DNA from: UKL13-2 sp043744255
Lineage (GTDB): Bacteria; Pseudomonadota; Gammaproteobacteria; Burkholderiales; Usitatibacteraceae
Assembly (NCBI GenBank): GCA_043744255.1
Contig: JAYTVA010000088.1
Coordinates: forward strand, 1-17,597
Reading direction: 5' to 3'
DNA: 17,597 nt
How positions within the stretch are numbered: the first letter of the stretch is position 1; every line of letters begins with the position of its first letter. The notes below the pieces were generated by a model. It had not been told where the DNA came from. It did no database searches and saw nothing but the letters and a program-made list of their open reading frames with translations. A program made the translations under genes and the position numbers. Below are positions 1 through 5,941 of this stretch, one piece after another.

Positions 1-1
1 T

Positions 2-640
2 GCGGTGGTCTTGAGCTGGCCCAGCGGAGCAGTGGAGTTCGCGAGCCTCTGGCCCTCACTTGCCGTGCTGGGCGCGTGCCTGTTGTGGGCCATCGACAAT
101 AACCTCACGCGCAAAGTGGCACTAGCCGATGCGTCGTGGATCGCGATGGTGAAGGGGCTGGCAGCCGGCGCAACCAACCTGGTCGTCGCGATCAGTTTGG
201 GGGCGGTCTGGCCGGGCACACTGCCAGCTCTTAGTGCGGCCGTGATCGGTTTCCTCAGCTACGGTGCCAGCCTCACGCTGTTCGTGGTCGCGCTACGACA
301 TCTTGGTGCCGCCCGCACCGGCGCTTATTTCTCCGTCGCACCGTTCTTCGGCGCGCTGGTGGCTTTGGCAATCCTTAGCGAGCCATTCACCACGCCATTG
401 CTGCTCGGCAGCGCGTTCATGGCAATCGGCGTCGCGCTCCACTTGACCGAACGTCACGTCCACGAACACATGCACGAAGCGCTCGATCACACGCACGCGC
501 ATACGCATGATGTGCACCACGCGCACGAACATGTCGAGCTGGTATCGGAAGGCATCAGTCACAGCCATCGACATCGACACAACCCCACCTCACATGCGCA
601 TCCGCATTTTCCTGATGCGCATCATGGGCATAGGCACTGA
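2..640 (+). CDS. EamA/DMT-family transporter with histidine-rich C-terminal tail (5' partial)
   Basis: The reading frame is open from the left window edge, so the N-terminal half is missing. The visible part has about five hydrophobic segments, for example around GFLSYGASLTLFVVALRHL and FFGALVALAILSEP. This fits the second EamA repeat of a ten-helix drug/metabolite-superfamily inner-membrane transporter. The last roughly 61 residues after the final helix are soluble and contain 23 histidines in HxH patterns such as HTHAHTHD, HSHRHRH and HHGHRH, ending at a TGA stop. Such tails bind divalent metals in other proteins, so a metal-linked role (Ni, Co, Zn) is plausible, but the substrate cannot be read from the sequence. 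The family assignment is fairly sure; the substrate is inference only. The next gene downstream is convergent. Confidence 0.8.
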   Translation, partial: AVVLSWPSGAVEFASLWPSLAVLGACLLWAIDNNLTRKVALADASWIAMVKGLAAGATNLVVAISLGAVWPGTLPALSAAVIGFLSYGASLTLFVVALRHLGAARTGAYFSVAPFFGALVALAILSEPFTTPLLLGSAFMAIGVALHLTERHVHEHMHEALDHTHAHTHDVHHAHEHVELVSEGISHSHRHRHNPTSHAHPHFPDAHHGHRH

Positions 641-710
641 CGTAGATAGGCGTTCTTGAGGCAAAAAGAGCTGGGTCTCACGATTGGAGGCCAACCTCGA
701 CGGATTTGCG

Positions 711-1490
711 CTATTCGAGCGCTAGAACGCTCTGATTCTCTGCCGTGGAGAGCTGGGATGGCTCAGTCTCTTGCACCACAACGGCGACGGGATTTGGCAT
801 CCGCCACTCGATGCCATGATTTTCGAGCAGCGCGATCAGGCGGCCGCTGTCGGCGCGCTCTGCGATCAGTTCGGCGGCAGTCTTGCCGGTGACGGCGAAG
901 TGCAGCTTGTTCTGGATGAAGCGGAAGAACTGGGTGGTTTCTGGCAGCGACGGTGAGTAATCTGCCGCCATCGCAAAAATCTCGCGTACCCGTAAGTACA
1001 TCCGGCGCTCGCTGGCACGGATGTCACGGATGCGATCCAGCAATTCATTGAAGCGATCCGGCACAGCTAAATCAGCCACTGGAGGATTCTTCAGTCGTTC
1101 GTCATCCAAGGTGAATCCCTTGACAAGGTATTCACTCAGTCGCTCCGTCGCCCAGCGACGGAACTGGGTGCCACGGGTGGATCGCACCCGGTGGCCAACG
1201 GCCAGGATGGCATCCAGGCTGTAATAGGCAACCCGGTAGTTCTTGCCGTCGGCGGCAGTTGTCAACCATTGGTTGACAACTGAATCCTGCGCCAGCTCCC
1301 CCTCGGCAAAGATGGCCTTCAGGTGCTTGGCGATGTTCTGCTTGGTGGTCTGGAACAGCTCGGCGATGCCTGCTTGGGGTAGCCAGAGGGTGTCAGCAAC
1401 AAACCGGCACTCAACGCGTGCCCGCCCGTCCTTGGTTTCGTAGAGTAAGAATTCACCAGAGATTTGTGCAGGGGTCTGATCGATACTCAC
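711..1490 (-). CDS. RhuM-family protein with replaced/truncated C-terminus
   Basis: The 259-residue product matches the RhuM ('virulence protein RhuM', Fic/DOC N-terminal-like) family as I recall it. The N-terminal half contains WLPQAGIAELFQTTKQNIAKHL and YYSLDAILAVGHRVRS, and the later part has FIQNKLHFAVTGKTAAELI. These proteins often accompany type I restriction-modification genes; their biochemical role is unsettled. Full-length members are usually around 330 residues. Here similarity appears to stop near residue 215 (ERADS), and an unrelated tail of about 44 residues (GRLIALLENHGIEWR and onward) follows to the stop. The start is GTG, overlapping the TGA stop of the upstream ORF in a GTGA arrangement, so translation is probably coupled. 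The protein is likely a decayed or chimeric remnant, although the frame is intact. Confidence 0.75.
   Translation of the reverse strand: MSIDQTPAQISGEFLLYETKDGRARVECRFVADTLWLPQAGIAELFQTTKQNIAKHLKAIFAEGELAQDSVVNQWLTTAADGKNYRVAYYSLDAILAVGHRVRSTRGTQFRRWATERLSEYLVKGFTLDDERLKNPPVADLAVPDRFNELLDRIRDIRASERRMYLRVREIFAMAADYSPSLPETTQFFRFIQNKLHFAVTGKTAAELIAERADSGRLIALLENHGIEWRMPNPVAVVVQETEPSQLSTAENQSVLALE
846..848 (-). other. Inferred recombination junction inside the RhuM-family ORF
   Basis: Around codon 215 the protein stops resembling RhuM (expected continuation after AELIAERADS) and switches to GRLIALLENHGIEWR. That tail looks like the C-terminal end of another protein, possibly a type I RM subunit. 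The exact base is uncertain by a few codons; the junction is inferred from recalled family conservation, not from an alignment. Confidence 0.4.
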
Positions 1491-2107
1491 AGTACTATTT
1501 CCGCAGAAGTGATAGCAGGAATCTCAATGCATTTTGACTTGATGAAATCAAACATTGGGCGAAAAACTTCAAAGCAAGCTGCGTCTAGAGTCGGAACAAC
1601 ATCTTTGGCAAACTTCACCTTATCGCCCGAACATTCAATAATTTCGGCACCGGCGGAGGCGTTTCGTCGGGCAAACCATTCCCCGATCCATTCCTCCTTG
1701 AAGAAAAGAAGCTCAATAGACAAATGAGAGTCTTTGCCTCGGCCCCACGGCTTGCTGGTGTCATCGAGGACTTGTCGTTTGACAATGGCTACACCGGGAA
1801 CGGGTCGCAGCAACGCGTAATGATTCGGGTAGAGAAGTTGCTTCGCTAAGCCTTTGCAAGGATCAATTTCTTCGCCTTGAGTTTTTTTCAGTCCATTCCA
1901 ATCGTCGTAAGCTTCATCAAAATCGAAGAGCGCACACATCTTTTGCTTTGGAAAGTTGTTTTTGAGTTCTTCTCTGGAGAATAAATTTCTGAGGAATATA
2001 CGATCAAAAGCATTTTGAATTGCAAATGGACAGGACAGATTTTGAAAAAGTGCGGGGGTAATGAATTTTGTGCAGATATCGCGCTCGCTGAGCTGGCGTT
2101 TATCCAT
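1487..2107 (-). CDS. Chimeric ORF: HsdR-like N-terminus joined to a TOPRIM-like C-terminal fragment
   Basis: I chose the ATG at 2107, one base after the stop of the HTH gene, because MDKRQLSERDICTKFITPAL resembles the first 20 residues of type I restriction HsdR subunits (EcoEI-like) as I recall them. A GGGGAAA sequence lies about 10 bases upstream. An in-frame ATG at 2125 is also possible. After residue 20 the protein changes completely and the DNA becomes visibly AT-richer. The rest contains CALFDFDEAYDDWNGLK, whose DxD resembles the second TOPRIM motif of OLD-like or other ATP-dependent nucleases, followed by DSHLSIELLF and FEVFRPMFDFI. No ATPase domain and no clear upstream TOPRIM glutamate are present, and no HsdR nuclease or helicase motifs. 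It is most likely a deletion fusion of two defence genes and probably inactive. The stop overlaps the next gene's GTG. Confidence 0.6.
   Translation of the reverse strand: MDKRQLSERDICTKFITPALFQNLSCPFAIQNAFDRIFLRNLFSREELKNNFPKQKMCALFDFDEAYDDWNGLKKTQGEEIDPCKGLAKQLLYPNHYALLRPVPGVAIVKRQVLDDTSKPWGRGKDSHLSIELLFFKEEWIGEWFARRNASAGAEIIECSGDKVKFAKDVVPTLDAACFEVFRPMFDFIKSKCIEIPAITSAEIVL
2042..2050 (-). other. Inferred junction between HsdR-like start and TOPRIM-like fragment
   Basis: Upstream of about position 2046 the coding DNA is GC-rich and encodes an HsdR-like start ending in KFITPAL. Downstream it changes abruptly to AT-rich DNA (beginning ttttcaaaatctg on the minus strand) and an unrelated protein. 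The change in base use and in recalled protein similarity coincide, pointing to an illegitimate recombination or deletion endpoint. Confidence 0.45.
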
Positions 2108-2108
2108 G

Positions 2109-2317
2109 TCAGACGGTTTCCCCATTTACGCGGCCTTGCTCTTCATTCGCGCCACCGGCACGCACCCATTCATCCATTTCAGACAGCTGGAATTTCCACA
2201 GCCGCCCAATTTTGTGTGCGGGCAGGCCTTTGCGCTCGCGCCAGCGGTAGACGGTGTCTTTCGCGACGCCCAGATGCCGGGCGACATCGATGGTGGTGAC
2301 CCAGGGTCAGAATTCAT
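2109..2317 (-). pseudogene. Helix-turn-helix (excisionase/MerR-like) DNA-binding protein, one-base frameshift near the start
   Basis: One minus-strand frame ending at TGA 2109-2111 encodes TTIDVARHLGVAKDTVYRWR, then GLPAHKIGRLWKFQLSEMDEWVRAGG. This is a classic small excisionase-like HTH protein of the kind found beside type I RM genes. That frame has no start codon: it runs back into a TGA. The only good ATG (2317) is in another frame and begins MNSDPG. Adding one C to the CCC run (plus-strand GGG, 2304-2306) joins them into a 69-residue protein starting MNSDPWVTTIDVARHL. The family commonly starts with DPWV, as I recall, which supports a real one-base deletion or a sequencing error. If genuine, the gene is dead. 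Its stop lies one base before the start of the next gene. Confidence 0.7.
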
Positions 2318-2430
2318 GTCATTGGTGCTCAGCCTATGGCCTCAAAGTCGTTCAAAATCGTTTTGAGCCTAGCAGACTGCCGTACCAGCGGCCGCCTTGA
2401 AATGCCCGTGGTTGCTCGGTCGTGGAGAGC

Positions 2431-2463
2431 AAAAAGCCCGGTCTCCTATGAGGTGAACGGGCT
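2431..2463 (-). terminator. Rho-independent terminator, minus strand
   Basis: On the minus strand a stem with arms AGCCCG and CGGGCT (2458-2463 and 2435-2440) is followed directly by TTTTT. Inner CCT/AGG pairing around TCAT extends the hairpin. It lies beyond the tmRNA 3' repeat modules and upstream of the HTH remnant, so it can stop transcripts that read through from ssrA into the repeats. Confidence 0.6.
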
Positions 2464-2497
2464 AGTTGATAACTTTGGGCGTTACTGGATTGTAATG

Positions 2498-2688
2498 TGG
2501 TGGAGCTGGCGAAAAAGCCACCTCGGCACCTGCAGGTGTCTCGGATTCGCGAGGCATAGGACATGCCGCAGGGCATGTCCCATGTCCGCGCTCACCCCGC
2601 GTCCGTGCCGGACGCGGATTCGATTCCCGCAACTCAATTCAACAAACAACAACGCCACTCGATGAAGCTGGGTGGCGTTGTTGTTTGT
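2498..2688 (-). repeat. Repeat module 2: decayed tmRNA 3'-end copy plus hairpins and palindrome
   Basis: This roughly 191-base module starts (plus strand) with TGGTGGAGCTGGCG, a degenerate copy of the complement of the ssrA 3' end including CCA. Inside it are a perfect 12-base palindrome CACCTGCAGGTG (2527-2538) and a hairpin GGACATGCC/GGCATGTCC (2559-2567/2572-2580). A hairpin CGCGTCCG-TGC-CGGACGCG (2598-2616) follows, then an inverted T-arm-like GGATTCGATTCCCGC, and the module ends in the long palindrome at 2640-2690. It is parallel to the neighbouring module 1 but has different inner hairpins and a more decayed start. Confidence 0.75.
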
Positions 2689-2690
2689 TG
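2640..2690 (-). repeat. Long palindrome of module 2 (terminator-like hairpin)
   Basis: Arms of 19 perfectly complementary bases (2640-2658 and 2672-2690) surround a short loop region. The outer part is built from CAACAAACAACAACG and its complement. It is a near-exact copy, 196 bases away, of the hairpin directly after ssrA, with point changes at the stem top (CTCG and CTGG in place of CCCG and CCGG). Confidence 0.8.
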
Positions 2691-2884
2691 GTGGAGCCGG
2701 CGGGAATCGCCCTTGCAGGGCGCGGTTGCGCTTGCACGCGCAACCCGTTCGCGCGGCGCAACGCGTGCGTTGCGAAACCCCGCGCTCATCCCGCGTCCGT
2801 ACCGGACGCGGATTCGATTCCCGCCAATCCGGAATCAACAAACAACAACGCCACCCGATGAAGCCGGGTGGCGTTGTTGTTTGT
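2689..2884 (-). repeat. Repeat module 1: tmRNA 3'-end copy interrupted by hairpins, with inverted T-arm copy
   Basis: The 196-base module begins (plus strand) TGGTGGAGCCGGCGGGAATCG, matching the complement of a tmRNA 3' end (CCA, acceptor strand, T-arm). The match then breaks off into perfect hairpins: CGCCCT/AGGGCG (2708-2722), GGTTGCGC/GCGCAACC (2724-2745) and CGCAACGC/GCGTTGCG (2757-2774). It resumes as CCCGCGTCCG, which is what follows in a tmRNA. Then comes a hairpin turn (2792-2810) and an inverted copy of the T-arm ending CGATTCCCGCC. The final element is the 22-base-arm palindrome. The T-arm version differs from that of the adjacent real ssrA, so it is not a simple recent duplication of it. 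Confidence 0.75.
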
Positions 2885-2886
2885 TG
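2836..2886 (-). terminator. 22-bp-arm palindrome immediately after ssrA, probable ssrA terminator
   Basis: The two 22-base arms (2836-2857 and 2865-2886) are perfectly complementary with a 7-base loop (2858-2864). On the minus strand the hairpin begins at the last two bases of the tmRNA CCA end (2885-2886), and its 3' arm is T-rich (GTTGTTGTTTGTTG). That position and composition suit a terminator or 3'-end processing signal for ssrA, although there is no uninterrupted U tract. The same hairpin recurs at 2640-2690. Confidence 0.65.
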
Positions 2887-3249
2887 GTGGAGCCGGGCGG
2901 AATCGAACCGCCGTCCGCAAGCCCTCTACAGGCCGATCTACATACTTAGATTCCATTATTTGATTTCGCTCCGCAGACGCCAATGGTCGGGCTGCTACGG
3001 CGCTAGCCACCTAAATTTAACTTTTCATCAAGTAGCCCGATGAAAAGCGATCCTCGTTAATGACTCTGCTGTGTATTGCTACACCTGGCGTTGAGGCCCA
3101 CCAGAGCAGAGCGCGTAACCGGTTTTTAAGCGGCTAGTGCGAAGTTTTCGTCGTTTGCGACTATCAATTTGTGGGTGTATTTACGAGGTAGCCACGCCTC
3201 GGTATGCACGGTTCTGCTTTGATGCCCACGTCGAAACCAGGTCGGCCCC
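2885..3249 (-). ncRNA. ssrA: tmRNA (transfer-messenger RNA)
   Basis: The 365-base RNA rescues stalled ribosomes by acting first as an alanine tRNA and then as an mRNA for a degradation tag, together with SmpB. The 5' end GGGGCCGAC and the 3' end CGGCTCCACCA pair as a seven-base acceptor stem with one G-U pair, and CCA is encoded. The T-arm GGCGGTTCGATTCCGCC is present near the 3' end. The tag frame reads GCA AAC GAC GAA AAC TTC GCA CTA GCC GCT TAA, giving ANDENFALAA; the resume codon is this first GCA. The gene is one piece, not permuted. It lies 67 bases after the phosphatase stop. A GATAAT box sits about 20 bases before the mature 5' end, but its -35 is poor. Confidence 0.97.
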
Positions 3250-3316
3250 GTGTTCGGTGTGTGTTTGTATTATCTCATGAGGTGGTACTGTATCCGCCTT
3301 TTTCAAGGGCGCAAAA

Positions 3317-3979
3317 TTACAGTAGCGCGAGGGTCTCTAACGGTGCGCTGATCGCGTGATGCGCGTTCCAGGTGCGTGGATCGGTCTCGCCAAGGTAGCC
3401 GTAGAGGGCGGCGACACTTTGCATGCCAGCGGCGTGGGCAGCCTGAATATCACGAAGGTCATCGCCGATGTATATGCAGTCTTCGGGTGCGATGTTGATG
3501 AGCTTTGCGGCGTGTAGCAACGAGTCGGGATGCGGCTTGGCACGCGCGCAGGTGTCGCCAGAGACGATGCAGCCAGCGGTGAGGTCGAAGCCCAGCGCTT
3601 TGCTCAACGGCTCGGTGAAACGTTTGGCTTTGTTGGTGACGATGCCCCAGGTAACGCCGCGGTTCTTGAGCATTGAGACGAGTTGCGGCACGCCGTCGAA
3701 GAGGGTGCTTTCGACGCAGATGGCGCGCTCGTAGTGATCGAGAAATGCGTCGCGTAGTGCGGGAAAATCAGCATCGTCGGGTGTGTGTCCAAAGCCTGCA
3801 CCAACCATGCCGCGTGCGCCCATGGATACGTGTGGGCGTAGCGTTGCGAGTGCTACTGGGGAGAGGTTGCGATCACGACGCACGGCGTTAATCGCGCGCG
3901 CCATGTCGGGTGCGGTGTCAGCGAAGGTGCCGTCGAGGTCGAACAAAACGGCGCGCACTTTGCGCGTGGCGCTGGTCAC
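3317..3979 (-). CDS. gph: HAD-superfamily phosphatase, phosphoglycolate phosphatase type
   Basis: The 220-residue protein has all HAD motifs: D14-L-D16-G-T (nucleophile D14, acid/base D16), T115-N (motif II), K148 in AKPHP (motif III) and G172-D-D with D177 (motif IV). The cap domain lies between motifs I and II, as in subfamily IA. Gph removes the phosphate from 2-phosphoglycolate, a by-product of DNA repair or oxygenase chemistry. The ubiG-gph neighbourhood is common in Betaproteobacteria, and its placement after ubiG supports the name. A closely related MurNAc-6-phosphate phosphatase (MupP) has the same fold and cannot be excluded. The start is GTG, six bases after the DUF1501 stop, so the two are probably cotranscribed. 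Confidence 0.8.
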   Translation of the reverse strand: MTSATRKVRAVLFDLDGTFADTAPDMARAINAVRRDRNLSPVALATLRPHVSMGARGMVGAGFGHTPDDADFPALRDAFLDHYERAICVESTLFDGVPQLVSMLKNRGVTWGIVTNKAKRFTEPLSKALGFDLTAGCIVSGDTCARAKPHPDSLLHAAKLINIAPEDCIYIGDDLRDIQAAHAAGMQSVAALYGYLGETDPRTWNAHHAISAPLETLALL

Positions 3980-3985
3980 TGCTGA

Positions 3986-5155
3986 CTATGCGCGAAGTAA
4001 ATCGAGCGATTTGAAGCGACGCGCGAATACGCCGTTGGCACTGCCGCCCCACCAGTTTTCAATGATGGTGGTGTAGAGCGCACGATAGTCGATAACAGGC
4101 GGCGGGCCATCGATGGCGTAGACGTTGACCACCGGCAGCGACTGGCCATGCAACCCACCCTTGACGCGACCACCGGCGACGAATTGTGCGCTGGCCCAGC
4201 CGTGATGCGTGCCGTGTTTTTCGTTCTCTTTCGGAGAGCGACCGAATTCGTCGTAGGTCATGAAAAGGGTGTCGTTCCACTGGCCGATTTCGATCATCGC
4301 GTTACGGAATGCCGCGAGGCCGTTGGCGAGGCGTTCAAGAATCGCGCCGTGATATTTGAGTTGGTCCCAGTGGGTATCGAAGCCGGAGTGTTGATCGCCA
4401 TCGAGTCCGTTGAGGCAGATGTGTACGACCGGCGGCGCGATCCCGGCAGCGGCCATTTCAGCCGTGGCCTTTAGGGCTGCGCCAAACGGCTCGGCGGGGA
4501 ACTGTGTTTTGAGCGCGACGGGGGTTGGTTGCGCGAACGTAGTCTCGGCTTTTTTAGCAGGTGCCGTGACCAGATGTTGTGTGCCGACGATGCGGCGTTT
4601 CGCGAGCCATTCGGTGGGATGCTGCATTTGTGCGACGCGCAACTGCTGCCCGCGAAACGGACCCATCGGATCAGTCTCGCGGATATCGAGATCATCAAAC
4701 GCAATGCCGTCGAGCGCAGTGGCGGGAAAGCGCGCAGCATTTTTCAACATGCTGCGCGTGAGCCAGCCCGTCTCCTGAAACTCGTCGGGGCCGGAACCAG
4801 TGAATTGCATTTCCAGATCGCGGTAGTGTTGGTTGGTGATGTCTTGTTGGCCGATGCCTTGGAGGAGGGCGAGATCCTTGGCTTCCCACGCGGGCATCAA
4901 CGACTTCAATCCGACGTGAAAGCCGTGCGTCTCGCTGAGGTGAATCGTCTGTTCGCGTCGCAGGGCGAGGCTTGGGCGCAGAGTTTTGTAGAGCGCGTCG
5001 TTAAACGGTACCACCATGTTGTATGTGTCATTGCCGCCTTTGAGGTAGACCATCACCAGCAGTTTCGGGCTAGTGCTGGTAACACCTGCGTGCCCGCGAT
5101 GCGCCCAAGGCAAAGTGAGCGCGGCAGCAGTGGCTAAGAAATGACGACGATTCAT
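3986..5155 (-). CDS. DUF1501 protein with Tat-type signal peptide
   Basis: The ATG at 5155 gives a 389-residue protein beginning MNRRHFLATAAALTLPWA, a twin-arginine-like signal with likely cleavage after about residue 23 (GHA). It is therefore predicted to be periplasmic or exported. A TTG 51 bases upstream would add residues inside the end of ubiG and is less likely. DUF1501 landmarks are LLVMVYLKGGNDTYNMVVPF near the mature N-terminus and MTYDEFGRSPKEN...GTHHGWASAQFVAGGRVKGG near the C-terminus. The family belongs to the alkaline-phosphatase/sulfatase-like fold and has no settled function. It usually sits next to a DUF1800 gene; none is visible here. Its position between ubiG and gph is unusual, 28 bases after the ubiG stop. 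Confidence 0.88.
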   Translation of the reverse strand: MNRRHFLATAAALTLPWAHRGHAGVTSTSPKLLVMVYLKGGNDTYNMVVPFNDALYKTLRPSLALRREQTIHLSETHGFHVGLKSLMPAWEAKDLALLQGIGQQDITNQHYRDLEMQFTGSGPDEFQETGWLTRSMLKNAARFPATALDGIAFDDLDIRETDPMGPFRGQQLRVAQMQHPTEWLAKRRIVGTQHLVTAPAKKAETTFAQPTPVALKTQFPAEPFGAALKATAEMAAAGIAPPVVHICLNGLDGDQHSGFDTHWDQLKYHGAILERLANGLAAFRNAMIEIGQWNDTLFMTYDEFGRSPKENEKHGTHHGWASAQFVAGGRVKGGLHGQSLPVVNVYAIDGPPPVIDYRALYTTIIENWWGGSANGVFARRFKSLDLLRA

Positions 5156-5183
5156 GGATGATTTCAGTAACTGGATGAACTTG

Positions 5184-5927
5184 CTAGATGGACTTGCGAC
5201 AGGCAACGATATAATTCACCGAGACATCGTTGTTGAGCGCGTAGTGTTTGCTAAACGGATTGTAGGTCATTCCGGTGAGTTTCGTGACGCTCAGTCCCGC
5301 CTCGCGCACCATTGCTGAAAGCTCGGCGGGCGTGATGAAGCGGCGATATTCGTGCGTGCCTTTGGGTAACAGGTTCAATACATATTCCGCGCCGATAATG
5401 GCGAACAGAAACGATTTTGGATTGCGATTGAGGGTGGAAAAAAATACCCAGCCGCCCGGTTTCACCAGCGACGCGCAGGCGCGAATCGTCGATTGCGGTT
5501 CAGGCACGTGCTCAAGCATTTCCATGCAGGTCACGCAATCGAATGTGGCAGGTTCACGCGCAGCAATGTCTTCGGCTGAAATGAGTTCGTAGTTGAGCGA
5601 CAGGGATTTGCCGGCTTCAGCTGTTTCGAGGCGATGTAGTTGTGCGACTTTAAGTGGCTTCTCGGAGAGGTCGATGCCGACCACATTTGCACCACGCAAC
5701 GCCATGCTTTCGGCGAGGATGCCACCACCGCAGCCGACATCGAGCACGCGCTTGCCGCTCAACCCAACCAGTTTGTCGATGTGATTGAGACGCAGCGGAT
5801 TGATCTGATGCAGCGGCTTGAATTCGCTGTTCGGGTCCCACCAGCGCGCGGCGAGTGCGCCGAATTTGGTGAGTTCGGCGGGGTCAACATTGGTGCTGGT
5901 TGGTTTATCTTCAGTCGTGGTCGCCAT
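5184..5927 (-). CDS. ubiG: Ubiquinone biosynthesis O-methyltransferase UbiG
   Basis: UbiG performs both O-methylations of ubiquinone biosynthesis using S-adenosylmethionine. The 247-residue protein starts at the ATG at 5927, five bases after GGAATT and 14 bases after the upstream stop. A GTG at 5966 would overlap the preceding gene and is less likely. Motif I is VLDVGCGGGI (61-70), the acidic end of strand 2 is VVGIDLS (82-88), and a post-motif FDCVTCMEMLEHVP (129-142) is typical of UbiG. An N-terminal ELTKFGALAARWWDPNSEFKPLHQINPLR (18-46 region) is the other UbiG hallmark. Length matches E. coli UbiG. Product S-adenosylhomocysteine could be handled by the gene upstream. Confidence 0.96.
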   Translation of the reverse strand: MATTTEDKPTSTNVDPAELTKFGALAARWWDPNSEFKPLHQINPLRLNHIDKLVGLSGKRVLDVGCGGGILAESMALRGANVVGIDLSEKPLKVAQLHRLETAEAGKSLSLNYELISAEDIAAREPATFDCVTCMEMLEHVPEPQSTIRACASLVKPGGWVFFSTLNRNPKSFLFAIIGAEYVLNLLPKGTHEYRRFITPAELSAMVREAGLSVTKLTGMTYNPFSKHYALNNDVSVNYIVACRKSI

Positions 5928-5941
5928 GTCGAATTCCGTTT

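Noticed and set aside
2420..2440. A further degenerate tmRNA-end copy (GTGGAGAGCAAAAAGCC)
   Set aside because: The resemblance to 2499-2518 is short and the spacing (78 bases) breaks the roughly 190-base module pattern.
711..2500. A complete genomic island integrated at ssrA with an integrase
   Set aside because: No integrase or recombinase is in the window. RM remnants and tmRNA-end copies suggest a past element, but its boundaries cannot be shown.
2498..2884. CRISPR array or integron attC array
   Set aside because: The repeats are about 190 bases, only two copies, highly palindromic, with no regular short spacers and no attC core. No cas or integron integrase is present.
2563..3043. Open frames across the repeat and tmRNA region (about 128 and 123 codons)
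   Set aside because: They lie over the hairpin modules and the ssrA 3' part and arise from GC-rich repeats; their peptides have no recognisable domain.
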